Positions 54,624 to 62,638 of a DNA stretch of 64,000 bases are shown piece by piece. Origin of the DNA: Streptomyces caelestis (GTDB lineage: Bacteria; Actinomycetota; Actinomycetes; Streptomycetales; Streptomycetaceae); the NCBI RefSeq assembly GCF_001279005.1, contig NZ_LGCN01000120.1:153888-217887 (forward strand). The letters run 5' to 3'. The notes under the pieces were generated by a model. The model was not told the origin of the DNA. It searched no databases and saw only the letters and a program-made list of their open reading frames with translations. A program made the position numbers and the translations under genes. Position 1 is the first letter of the stretch, and every line of letters starts with the position of its first letter.

Positions 54624-54643
54624 ACGGGCCGGGCGAGGCCCGT
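54624..54643 (+). terminator. Short hairpin after the HAD gene
   Basis: ACGGGCC and GGCCCGT pair as a seven-base-pair stem with a six-base loop starting two bases after the stop. Confidence 0.5.
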
Positions 54644-54711
54644 GCCAGGCCGGTGACGACCGGCGGAGCCGCCTTTGCGCGATCTCGCGTTCCGCACAAA
54701 GAAACACCCGC

Positions 54712-54740
54712 TGAACTACGGCCTCCGCGCTGCCTAGAGT
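54712..54740 (+). promoter_or_regulatory. Promoter before the acyl-CoA dehydrogenase operon
   Basis: TGAACT (54712-54717) and TAGAGT (54735-54740) are spaced by 17 bp in a locally AT-richer stretch. This would start the transcript about 60 bp before the gene at 54811. Confidence 0.5.
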
Positions 54741-54810
54741 CGATCCGTCACGGCGAGCCGGGCACGCGGGCCACCGGGCCGGCCGGTCCGTGACGGGCGA
54801 AGGGAGAACC

Positions 54811-55980
54811 ATGGGCACGGCTGCCGAGAACACGGCAGGACACCCCGACGACGGCGTGCCGCCGCACCGGGCTCTGCTGGACGCCGGCTGGAGCACGGCG
54901 TGGACGCCGCCCCGGCTCCGCGAGGGAGTCACCGGCGCCGAACGCATCAAGGACCTCGCCGCGGGCGGATACGCCGCGCTGCCGATCCCCGAGGACCTCG
55001 GCGGCGCCGGCGCGAACCTGGCCGAAACGGCCGCGGCGCAGCGCACGCTCGGCAGGCTCGACCCCTCCGCCGCGGTCGCCCTGAACATGCACGCCTTCAC
55101 GGTCGGCCTGATGGTCGACTACTTCCGACGGCACCGCGACACCACGTGGATGCTGCTGGAGGGCATCGCACGCTCCGGCGCCCTCGTGGCGTCCGCGTTC
55201 GCCGAGCCCGGCGGCAGCCCCAACTTCATGACCAGCCGCTCCGAGGCCGTCCCGACCGACAAGGGCTACCGCGTCAGCGGCGTCAAGTACCCCTGCTCGC
55301 TGGCCACCACGGCCACCCTGGTCTGCCTGACGGCCCGCGTCACCGGCACCGACGAGACCATCCTCGCCCTGATCCCGAGCAGTTCGCCCGGACTGGACGC
55401 CGAGGGGGAGTGGCCCACGCTCGGCATGCGGGAGTCCGACACCGCCCGGCTGGTCCTGCGGGACGTCGAGGTCGACGACCGGCTCGTCTTCCACCGCGGC
55501 CCCGCCGACGTCATCGACGAGAACGTCACCTCCGGCATGGCCTGGTTCTCGGTGCTGCTGACCGCCACGTACCACGGTGTCCTCAGCGGCCTGCTGGACA
55601 CGGCGTACCACGGGGTGAACGTCTCGCGGCGTTTCGGCCCGCGCACCGCCCTGCTCGGCCGCGCCACCCGCGAACTGCTGACCCTCGGCAGCGCCTGCCG
55701 TCAGCTCGCCGCGGACATCGACAGCGGCACCCTGGACGGAGCGGCGGCCATGGCCGCCGCGGTGGGCCTGCGCGCCACCCTCAGCGACACCCGCGACCGG
55801 GTGGTGTCCCTCCTCACCCCGGTCGTCGGCAGCCGCCTCTACGGGCGCGGACAGCAGGCGGCCGGGCTCGCGCTCGACTCGCTCGCCGCCCACCACCACC
55901 CGCCGTCCCTCCTGGTCTGCGACGAGGTCGTCGGCAGCTTCGGAACAGGGCGTGAGATCACCTTCGACCCGGCCGACTGA
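54811..55980 (+). CDS. Acyl-CoA dehydrogenase-family flavoenzyme
   Basis: The start is at the second Met (MGTAAENTAG, after AAGGGAG), 389 residues. It has the N-terminal helical domain with LPIPEDLGGAGANLAETAAA, the middle domain VASAFAEPGGSPNFMTSRSE and a C-terminal helical bundle. The fold is that of acyl-CoA dehydrogenases, but cluster-borne members may act on amines or nitro compounds or as N-oxygenases. It opens the last operon of the cluster. Substrate is unknown. Confidence 0.9.
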   Translation: MGTAAENTAGHPDDGVPPHRALLDAGWSTAWTPPRLREGVTGAERIKDLAAGGYAALPIPEDLGGAGANLAETAAAQRTLGRLDPSAAVALNMHAFTVGLMVDYFRRHRDTTWMLLEGIARSGALVASAFAEPGGSPNFMTSRSEAVPTDKGYRVSGVKYPCSLATTATLVCLTARVTGTDETILALIPSSSPGLDAEGEWPTLGMRESDTARLVLRDVEVDDRLVFHRGPADVIDENVTSGMAWFSVLLTATYHGVLSGLLDTAYHGVNVSRRFGPRTALLGRATRELLTLGSACRQLAADIDSGTLDGAAAMAAAVGLRATLSDTRDRVVSLLTPVVGSRLYGRGQQAAGLALDSLAAHHHPPSLLVCDEVVGSFGTGREITFDPAD

Positions 55981-56046
55981 CGCCCCGCCGCTGCCGCCGG
56001 ACGCCACGGAACCCACCCCGGGCACCACACAAGGAGACACACCACC

Positions 56047-56493
56047 ATGCCGCATGTCGAGGTCAACCTGCCGATCAAGGCCCCGGCGGCCGAGGCCTGG
56101 ACGGCCGTCACCCGCCTCGAGGACTACGCCGCCTACATGGAGAACGTCGAGTCGGTCACCGTGATCGGCGAGACCGACACCGGGGCCCGTACCAGTGAGT
56201 GGTCCGTCCTGCTCAAGGGCTCGGTCCTGGAGTGGATCGAGGCCGACACGCTCGACCACGACGCGAGGGTCATGTCCTTCGACCAGGTCTCCGGGGACCT
56301 CGACGTCTTCAACGGGTACTGGCGCGTCGAGGACACCGGCGACGGCACCTCGGTCGTCACCTTCGTCGTCGACTTCGAGATAGGCATCCCGCTCCTCGCC
56401 GACATGCTCAACCCGGTCGCCACCAAGGCACTGCGGGAGAACGCCGAGCACATGCTGCACGCCATCGAGCGGCGGATCACGGCGGTCTCGTGA
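56047..56493 (+). CDS. SRPBCC/START-family protein (polyketide-cyclase-like)
   Basis: The 148-residue protein starts at ATG after AAGGAGA. It reads HVEVNLPIKAPAAEAWTAVT as the opening strand and helix of the Bet v1-like fold, later VEDTGDGTSVVTFVVDFEIG and a long C-terminal helix. These proteins bind hydrophobic ligands or help cyclise and dehydrate. It is coupled by GTGA to the epimerase-like gene. Confidence 0.9.
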   Translation: MPHVEVNLPIKAPAAEAWTAVTRLEDYAAYMENVESVTVIGETDTGARTSEWSVLLKGSVLEWIEADTLDHDARVMSFDQVSGDLDVFNGYWRVEDTGDGTSVVTFVVDFEIGIPLLADMLNPVATKALRENAEHMLHAIERRITAVS

Positions 56494-57506
56494 CCGTGCC
56501 CGCGAGGATCCTGGTCACCGGCGCCACGGGAGCCGTCGGCAGCGCCGTCATGCGCGCGCTGCGGGCGGCCGGCCGCACACCGCACGGCGTCAGCCGCCGC
56601 GGCGGCGAGGGGGAGCACCACTGGGCCTGGCACATCGGCACGGAGGAGCCGCCGCGGGAGCTGCGCGGCCCCTGGGACGCCGTCGTCCACTGCGCCGCCG
56701 ACACCCGCTGGAACCTCCCCGACGAGGACGCCGAGGACGCCAACGTCGTGCCGTTGCACGCGGTGCTCTCCCTGGCCGGCCCCGAGACCCACTTCGTCCA
56801 CCTGTCCTCGTCCTTCGTCACGGGCCTCGAGGGCGACATCACCTCGCCCTCGCGCGACGCCTACCGCAACTCCTACGAGTGGTCCAAGGCGCATGCCGAG
56901 CGGATCGTCAACGCCGAGCGGGACGGCGCCGACATCGTGCGCTTCCCGATCGTCATGGGTTCCCGGACGGACGGCGCGCTCGACCGCTACAGCGGCTTCT
57001 TCTGGCTGCCCGCCGCGATGTGCAACGGCGCCGTGCCCGCGCTCGTCGCGGAGGAGAAGGGCCTGCTGGACATGGTCAGCACCGACGACGTCGCCGAGCA
57101 CGTGACCCGGCTGCTCGACTCCGGTCCACCGCAGGGGCACCGGCTGTCGGTGCTCGGCCGGGGCGACGGCGCCCAGCGGGTCGGCGACGCCTTCGACACC
57201 GTTCTCGAGGCCCTGAACGACTGGCGCACCGAGCACGACGTGACCCCGCTGGACCGGCTGCCGTACGTGACGCCCCAGCAGTGGAACCGCTTCTACCTGC
57301 CGTTCGCCGAGGAGTACCTGGACCGGGCGCAGGTGCTGAAGGTGACCGCCTTCCGCGCCTACCAGGGCTACCTGTCGGTGACCGACCCCTTCGACGTCAC
57401 CGTCCGGGTCCCCGACACGCGGGACGTGCTGTACCGGTCGATCCGGCGCTGGGCCGACACCCACGAGGCGTCCGCCCGCCGGGTGCCGCGCCCCTGGCGC
57501 GCCTGA
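56490..57506 (+). CDS. NAD-dependent epimerase/dehydratase (extended SDR)
   Basis: The 338-residue protein starts at GTG overlapping the previous stop. The Rossmann motif is VTGATGAVGSAVMRAL (9-24). HLSSSFVTGL and SYEWSKAHAERIV provide the serine and a Tyr-x-x-x-Lys pair. A C-terminal extension of about 100 residues follows (TPQQWNRFYLPFAEEYLDRA). It resembles NAD(P)-dependent sugar epimerases and reductases and may act on the cyclitol or an attached sugar. Confidence 0.92.
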   Translation: MTVPARILVTGATGAVGSAVMRALRAAGRTPHGVSRRGGEGEHHWAWHIGTEEPPRELRGPWDAVVHCAADTRWNLPDEDAEDANVVPLHAVLSLAGPETHFVHLSSSFVTGLEGDITSPSRDAYRNSYEWSKAHAERIVNAERDGADIVRFPIVMGSRTDGALDRYSGFFWLPAAMCNGAVPALVAEEKGLLDMVSTDDVAEHVTRLLDSGPPQGHRLSVLGRGDGAQRVGDAFDTVLEALNDWRTEHDVTPLDRLPYVTPQQWNRFYLPFAEEYLDRAQVLKVTAFRAYQGYLSVTDPFDVTVRVPDTRDVLYRSIRRWADTHEASARRVPRPWRA

Positions 57507-57549
57507 CCGCCCCCCGTTCTCCCACCTCCCCCTCATCACCCGAGAAGAG

Positions 57550-58746
57550 ATGGCCATGCTGTCGATCGAACGAGACTCCCGCACCGTCGAGGACCTCCCC
57601 TACGAGCTCGTCGAGCGCAAGGGCGTCGGCCACCCCGACACCATGTGCGACGCCATGGCGGAGCGCATGTCCCGCTACTACTCCCAGCACTGCCTGAAGG
57701 AGTTCGGCGGCGTCGCCCACCACTGGTTCGACAAGGTCACGCTGTACGGCGGCGGCGCCGACGTCGACTTCGGGCGGGGCGAGATCACCGCCCCGTACCG
57801 CGTCAAGGTGTTCGGCAAGGGCGCCTACCGCGTCGGCTCCACCGAGATCCCGGTGCACGACATCATGTTCCGTGCCGCCGCCGACGTCCTCTCCGAGGTC
57901 ACCACCGGTTTCGATCCCGAGCGCCACCTGGTGGTCGAGCTCGGCATCGTCGACCACCAGGGCTCGGGCCGCGGCGTCTCGCGCTACCAGCCGGCCTCCG
58001 CGGCCGACCTGGTGCCGCTGCGGGCCCCCGGCCTCGTCTCCAACGACACCAACCTGCTGCACGGCTACGCGCCGCTGTCGCGCCTGGAGACGGTGGTGCT
58101 CGGCCTGGAGAACCTCATCAACGGCGCCGACTTCAAGAAGCGCCACGCCGACACCGGCTGGGACGTCAAGGTCTTCGGCAGCCGCCGCCGGGACACGTTC
58201 AGCCTCGTCGTCAACATGCCGTTCCTCGCGGCCCACATCGAGACGATGGACCAGTACTGGGCCCGCAAGTCCGTCATCCAGCAGGAGCTGGAGGCGTACG
58301 TGGCCTCGCTCGGCATCCAGGACGTGCAGATGCTGATGAACGCCACCGACCGCAACGGCCGCCCGTACCTCACCGCGATCGGCTCCGTCGCCGACACCGG
58401 CGACGTCGGCGTCGTCGGCCGCGGCAACCGCGTCAACGGCCTCATCACCCCGATGCGCCCGATGAGCATCGAGGCGCCCGCCGGCAAGAACCCGCTCGAC
58501 CACACCGGGAAGATCTACAACGTGATGGCCATGCGCCTGGCCCGCGAGGTCCACGAGCGGTTCGGCGGCCCCTCGCAGGTGCACATCTTCACCTCCAAGG
58601 AAGCCCCGCTGGAGGCCCCGGACGAGGTCGTCGTCACCTCCCCCGACGCGGACGAGACCGCGCTGAAGGAGCTGGTGGAGAAGACGGTCGCGAGCTCCGG
58701 CGACCTGACGGCGGAACTGATAGAGACGGGCATCACCCTGTGGTGA
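57550..58746 (+). CDS. Archaeal-type S-adenosylmethionine synthetase
   Basis: The 398-residue protein matches the archaeal AdoMet synthetase family (PF01941), which is unrelated in sequence to the bacterial MetK. Key parts are VERKGVGHPDTMCDAMAERM, GIVDHQGSGRGVSRYQ and the late RGNRVNGLITPMRPMSIEAP. It normally joins methionine to ATP to make SAM. The form is uncommon in Streptomyces and more typical of specialised gene clusters when present. ATG 57550 or 57556 can serve as start. It is coupled by GTGA to the NDK-like gene, a pairing that points to dedicated nucleoside-triphosphate or SAM supply. Confidence 0.93.
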   Translation: MAMLSIERDSRTVEDLPYELVERKGVGHPDTMCDAMAERMSRYYSQHCLKEFGGVAHHWFDKVTLYGGGADVDFGRGEITAPYRVKVFGKGAYRVGSTEIPVHDIMFRAAADVLSEVTTGFDPERHLVVELGIVDHQGSGRGVSRYQPASAADLVPLRAPGLVSNDTNLLHGYAPLSRLETVVLGLENLINGADFKKRHADTGWDVKVFGSRRRDTFSLVVNMPFLAAHIETMDQYWARKSVIQQELEAYVASLGIQDVQMLMNATDRNGRPYLTAIGSVADTGDVGVVGRGNRVNGLITPMRPMSIEAPAGKNPLDHTGKIYNVMAMRLAREVHERFGGPSQVHIFTSKEAPLEAPDEVVVTSPDADETALKELVEKTVASSGDLTAELIETGITLW

Positions 58747-59744
58747 CACCCGACGAGGTACGCGCCCTGTCGGCCGCGGCGCCGGACACCCGGCGCCGCG
58801 CCGACAGCGGCCGGCCGCAGGCGCCGGCGCCCGACGGCGGCAGCCACGTCGCCGTCGTGGTCAAGCCCGAGGTCATGGCCGCCCCGCACGCCGCCGACAT
58901 GTCGGCGGCGGCGGTGGAGGCACTCGGCCGCCAGGGAGTGACCGTCCTGCGCTGCGCGGTGGTCCCGGCCGCGGACTTCGCCGCCCGTGGCGATCTGCTG
59001 CTGCACTATCCCCGCCTGCACCGGGTGGCCGTCGACGGCGTCGCCGCGCTGACCTCCGGCGCCCGTCGCGAACTCGACGCCCTGCGGGAGGAAGCGGGCG
59101 TCCGCGACGTCCTTCCGGCCTACGTGGCGATGGCGCACGGCGGCCTGTCGCCGCGCGCGCTGGAGGACCGCTGCCGGGAGGCGGGCATCAACAAGCTCGG
59201 CTCCGGCTCGTACGCCTCCGTCACCGAGGTGGGCGGCCGGCCGACGGTGGTCCTCAACGGCTTCCTGCCGGCCCTGGACCAGGGGTACCGCACCCCGGAC
59301 GCCTCGGTCGGCCTGCTGGAGTGCCACAGCGAGCGACCCGTGGCGGAGCTGCGTGACGAGGTGCTCGGCGCCCTGCACCCGTTCCACGCCGCACCCGGAT
59401 CGCTGCGGGGCGCCCTCGGGGCCCTCGCCCGCGAGCACGGCATCGAGCTCTCGGAGGGGCGCAACGCCGTGCACCTGTCCGCGGGGCACCTGGAGGGCAT
59501 GTTCCAGAACTGGCGGTACTTCACCGCCGGGGACGGCGACGGCCTGGACGGCACCTCCTTCGGCCGGGCCCTGGTCCGGGCGGGCGTGGATCTGGACGCG
59601 GTGGCCGCGCTCGCCACCGACCCGGACGTCACCGACGGCGCCGGGCGGACGCTGTCCCCGCACGGAGCCACCGAGAACCTGGACCGCGACGAGGCCGTCC
59701 GCCTCGTCGCACGATGGACCACCACGAAGGAGTTGGCAGGATGA
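58743..59744 (+). CDS. Divergent nucleoside-diphosphate-kinase-like protein
   Basis: The 333-residue protein starts at GTG in the previous stop. VAVVVKPEVM (36-45) matches the opening strand and Lys-Pro of NDK. The C-terminal part has PGSLRG (218-223, NDK consensus PGTIRG) and RNAVH at 240-244, matching the NDK active site Asn-x-x-His with catalytic His244. The usual GSD after the histidine is missing, and a large insertion separates the two halves, so the protein is more than twice NDK length (about 150). It is probably a phosphotransferase relative with new specificity. The assignment rests on motif spacing only. Confidence 0.7.
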   Translation: MTPDEVRALSAAAPDTRRRADSGRPQAPAPDGGSHVAVVVKPEVMAAPHAADMSAAAVEALGRQGVTVLRCAVVPAADFAARGDLLLHYPRLHRVAVDGVAALTSGARRELDALREEAGVRDVLPAYVAMAHGGLSPRALEDRCREAGINKLGSGSYASVTEVGGRPTVVLNGFLPALDQGYRTPDASVGLLECHSERPVAELRDEVLGALHPFHAAPGSLRGALGALAREHGIELSEGRNAVHLSAGHLEGMFQNWRYFTAGDGDGLDGTSFGRALVRAGVDLDAVAALATDPDVTDGAGRTLSPHGATENLDRDEAVRLVARWTTTKELAG

Positions 59745-60529
59745 GGGGCCGGGCACGAGGACTCGCCGGACGCACCGCGATGGTGACCGGCGGCGCGCAG
59801 GGCATCGGAGCCGCGGTCGTCGAGCGCCTGTGCTCCGAGGGCTGCCGGGTCCTGGTCTACGACAAAAGCGCGGAGCACGGCCGGGCCGCGGTCGAGAAGT
59901 GGACGGCCGAGGGGTACGAGGTCCGGCTCGCGGTGGGCGACGTCATGGACACCGCGGCCGTCAAGGCCGCCTTCGCGGACCTCCCGGACGGCTGGGACCG
60001 GCCGACACTGCTGGTCAACCTGGCTGCCGGGTTCGTCTTCAAGGGGCTGGAGGCGACCGCCGAGGACTGGCACGCCGCGCTCGACCCGACCATCGTCGGA
60101 CTCTCGCTCGTCACCCGTGAGTTCGTGGCGGGCCTCCCGGAGCGCGACGCCGACGCGGCCGTCGTCAACATGGCCTCGATCTCGGCGCACATCTCCCAGA
60201 GCGGCTACCTGACGTACAACACGGGGAAGTCCGCCGTACTCGGCTTCACCCGGTGCACGGCCGAGGAACTGGCCCCGCGCGGCATCCGCGTCAACTCGGT
60301 CAGCCCGGGCACCGTCTGGAACGCCAACAACGAGCGCTTCCACCGCGAGGCCCTGGGCCTGGACCGGGCGACGGCCGAGGCGGCGCCCGAACACGGCGGG
60401 AAGTTCCTGCTGAAGCGGTTCGCCGATCCCGAGGAGATCGCGGCGCCGATCGCGTTCCTGCTCTCCGGTGAGGCGAGCTTCATCACCGGCACCGACCTGC
60501 CCGTCGACGGCGGATACCTGGCGGTGTGA
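59741..60529 (+). CDS. Short-chain dehydrogenase/reductase, paralogue of the 40976 gene
   Basis: The 262-residue protein starts with an ATGA overlap. It has TGGAQGIG, and Tyr-Asn-Thr-Gly-Lys in YLTYNTGKSAVLGFTR. SISAHI, GIRVNSVSPGTVWN and FADPEEIA are shared with the SDR of operon 1. Paralogous SDRs at both ends of the cluster suggest two redox steps on similar substrates, such as oxidation to a ketone and reduction with the other configuration. Confidence 0.93.
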   Translation: MRGRARGLAGRTAMVTGGAQGIGAAVVERLCSEGCRVLVYDKSAEHGRAAVEKWTAEGYEVRLAVGDVMDTAAVKAAFADLPDGWDRPTLLVNLAAGFVFKGLEATAEDWHAALDPTIVGLSLVTREFVAGLPERDADAAVVNMASISAHISQSGYLTYNTGKSAVLGFTRCTAEELAPRGIRVNSVSPGTVWNANNERFHREALGLDRATAEAAPEHGGKFLLKRFADPEEIAAPIAFLLSGEASFITGTDLPVDGGYLAV

Positions 60530-60533
60530 GCCG

Positions 60534-61349
60534 GTGATCGACCTTCACACGCACCACGAGCGGTGCGGGCACGCCACCGGTTCGCTGCGCGACTACGTCA
60601 CGGCGGCGCTCGACAAGGGCGTCAAGGTGCTCGGCCTGTCCGACCACACCCCCATGTTCGCGGAGGAGGCCGACCACGCGCTGCCCCCGGTGGCGATGCC
60701 CAAGTCGGAGTTCCCCTCGTACATAGCCGAGGCCTTGGCGCTGAAGGAGGAGTTCGCCCGCAGCATCGAGATCCTCGTCTCCACCGAGGCGGACTTCTTC
60801 CGGGGCCGGATGGACCCCTACTCCAGGGAGCTGGCCGGGTACCCGCTGGACTACGTCATCGGCTCCGTCCACATGTTCGAGGGCCGGGACATCTTCGACA
60901 CCACCCGCTGGGAGACCCTCGAGGACGGCGAGGACGAACTGGCCGCGATCAAGGGACGGTACTTCCGTGCGGTGGCGGAGTGCGCGCGCTCGGGGCTCTT
61001 CCAGGTCATGGGGCACGTGGACGCCCTCAAGGGCAACCACCCGCGGCTGGGGACCGTCCCCGCGCCGGCCGCGGCCGACGAGATGCTCCGGGCGATCCGC
61101 GACGCCGGCGCCGTGATGGAGGTCAACACCTCGGGCGGCACCAAGATGCACGGCGGCTGGTACCCGGAGCACGACCTCCTGGAGCGCGCCCACCACTTCG
61201 GCGTGCCCCTCACCTTCGCCTCCGACGCGCACGTCCCCGAGCGCGTCTGCGACCAGTACCCGGACGTGGTGCGCGTGCTGCACGACATCGGCTTCCGCAC
61301 CTGGACGGTGTTCCGCCGGGGCGTGCCCCGCACGGTCCCCCTGGCCTGA
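60534..61349 (+). CDS. PHP-domain phosphatase (histidinol-phosphatase-like)
   Basis: The 271-residue protein starts at GTG (VIDLHTHHERCGHA). The PHP metal ligands are seen as HTHHERCGH, DHTPMF, STEADFF, GSVHMFEGRD, MGHVDALKG and SDAHVPERV. It resembles the monofunctional HisJ-type L-histidinol phosphate phosphatase. As it lies in this operon without other his genes, it more likely removes phosphate from a cluster intermediate. Confidence 0.93.
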   Translation: MIDLHTHHERCGHATGSLRDYVTAALDKGVKVLGLSDHTPMFAEEADHALPPVAMPKSEFPSYIAEALALKEEFARSIEILVSTEADFFRGRMDPYSRELAGYPLDYVIGSVHMFEGRDIFDTTRWETLEDGEDELAAIKGRYFRAVAECARSGLFQVMGHVDALKGNHPRLGTVPAPAAADEMLRAIRDAGAVMEVNTSGGTKMHGGWYPEHDLLERAHHFGVPLTFASDAHVPERVCDQYPDVVRVLHDIGFRTWTVFRRGVPRTVPLA

Positions 61350-61864
61350 CGCCGGCCGGCGGAGAAGTCCCCAAGGCGCCGCCGGGGACCGTCCGCCTCT
61401 CGGGCAGGACGCGGGGCTGTCGCCCCGCGCCACGCGGTACGGGGGCGCGGGGCCCGTCGGCGTGCGGGTGGGTCGGCCTTCAGGCCGCGTGCGGCCTGGG
61501 AATCAAGCACACTGTGCTGCCCGGGGCGCCGGCCGGGCTCCCTGTCGGATGTCCTGCGGGGCCGGGTTCCAGGCCACGACGGCGAACTCGCTGCGCCCTG
61601 ACCCCGTCGTACGGGCCCGCAGCCGCCACGGTCCGCCGCCGGGCGGGGAGAACCTCAGGGTGAGGACCTGCTCGCCGGCCAGGTGGACCTCGGCTGTCGA
61701 ACGGCCCACGGTCACGCGGAGTCCGGCGGGAGTGCGGGGGAGCGTCGCTGCCGGGCACGGCGCGGTGCGGGTCCCGCCCCGTGCCCGCCGGACAGGCTCT
61801 GGGAGTGCTGTCCGTTCAGGGCGGCGGCGCGGCCGGCTGGTGCGTGGCCGTAGTCGGGTCGGCT
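61350..61864. other. Gap after the cluster, possible gene remnant
   Basis: A minus-strand frame 61503-61868 starts at GTG overlapping the TetR stop. Only its second half (GLRVTVGRSTAEVHLAGEQV, then RARTTGSGRSEFAVVAWNPA) looks protein-like, as a beta-sandwich end of a secreted or glycosidase-type protein. It may be a gene fragment. Nothing else is supported here. Confidence 0.35.
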
Positions 61865-62521
61865 TCACGGCTGGGTGTGTTGTTCGGCGGCGTCGAACGC
61901 GGGCGCGAGCGGGGCCAGCGCCGTGCGGAGCCGGTCGGGCAGTGAGCCGGAGGGCACGACCAGTCCCCCGGCGGCGAGACTCTCGGCGGCCTCTGCCTTC
62001 CCGGCCGGCCGGAGCCAGCCTTCCAGCGCGATGCGAACTGCCGCGGCCACGCTTGCCGCGAGGACGCGGGCCGTGTGCGCTTCGGCGTCGTCCAGGCGCT
62101 CGGCGATCACCGCCGTGAGAGGGGGCTCGATGCCGGCGGCGGTGTCGAGGAACGCGTCGCGCAGCGCGGTCCGGGTGGTGATCAGCAGCAGCGCCTTGTG
62201 CTCGCGCTCGCCGGTGTTCGTGTACTGCTCGACCACCGCTTCGGTGACGGCGTCGGCCAGGCGCACTCCTGCGGGCCGGGCCGCGACCGCCGCCGCGATG
62301 CGCGCCTCCCGGTCCGCGGTGACGGCGGAGACGATCGCCTGCTCGCGGCTGGCGAAGTAGTTGTTGTAGGTGCGCGGCGAGACCCCGGCCGCCTCGGCGA
62401 TGTCCTCGACCCGCACCTGGTCGGGTCCGCGCTCCACGGCCAGGCGCAGGGCCGCCTCGCGTAGCGCCTCGCGCGTGGCCTGCTTCTTCCGCTCCCGCAG
62501 CCCTCGTGGTGGTGTCGTCAC
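61865..62521 (-). CDS. TetR-family regulator
   Basis: The 218-residue regulator starts at GTG (VTTPPRGLRERKK). The helix-turn-helix (ALREAALRLAVERGPDQVRV, then IAEAAGVSPRTYNNYFASRE) is typical of the TetR branch with NNYF. The C-terminal domain is TetR_C-like. It is divergent from the TIM-barrel gene with an AT-rich near-palindrome between them, so it probably represses both. Confidence 0.93.
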   Translation of the reverse strand: MTTPPRGLRERKKQATREALREAALRLAVERGPDQVRVEDIAEAAGVSPRTYNNYFASREQAIVSAVTADREARIAAAVAARPAGVRLADAVTEAVVEQYTNTGEREHKALLLITTRTALRDAFLDTAAGIEPPLTAVIAERLDDAEAHTARVLAASVAAAVRIALEGWLRPAGKAEAAESLAAGGLVVPSGSLPDRLRTALAPLAPAFDAAEQHTQP

Positions 62522-62566
62522 GACGTCAGCGTTCCATACGGCGCTGCGCGCCCGCAAAGTTGCGCT

Positions 62567-62582
62567 CGCGTAAATTTGCGCG
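62567..62582. promoter_or_regulatory. Near-palindromic TetR operator
   Basis: CGCGTAAATTTGCGCG is a palindrome with one mismatched pair (T/G) around AAATTT. It lies in the divergent spacer. TTGCGC repeats flank it. Its position and form fit a TetR-family site. Confidence 0.65.
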
Positions 62583-62638
62583 TACGCATTTTTCTTGTCA
62601 GTCTCGACCCGACCGAGACCGACAGAGAGGACGTCACC

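Noticed and set aside
61503..61868. 121-codon minus-strand frame coupled to the TetR stop
   Set aside because: The first half is Arg/Pro-rich and not protein-like. It was treated as a possible remnant, not as a gene.
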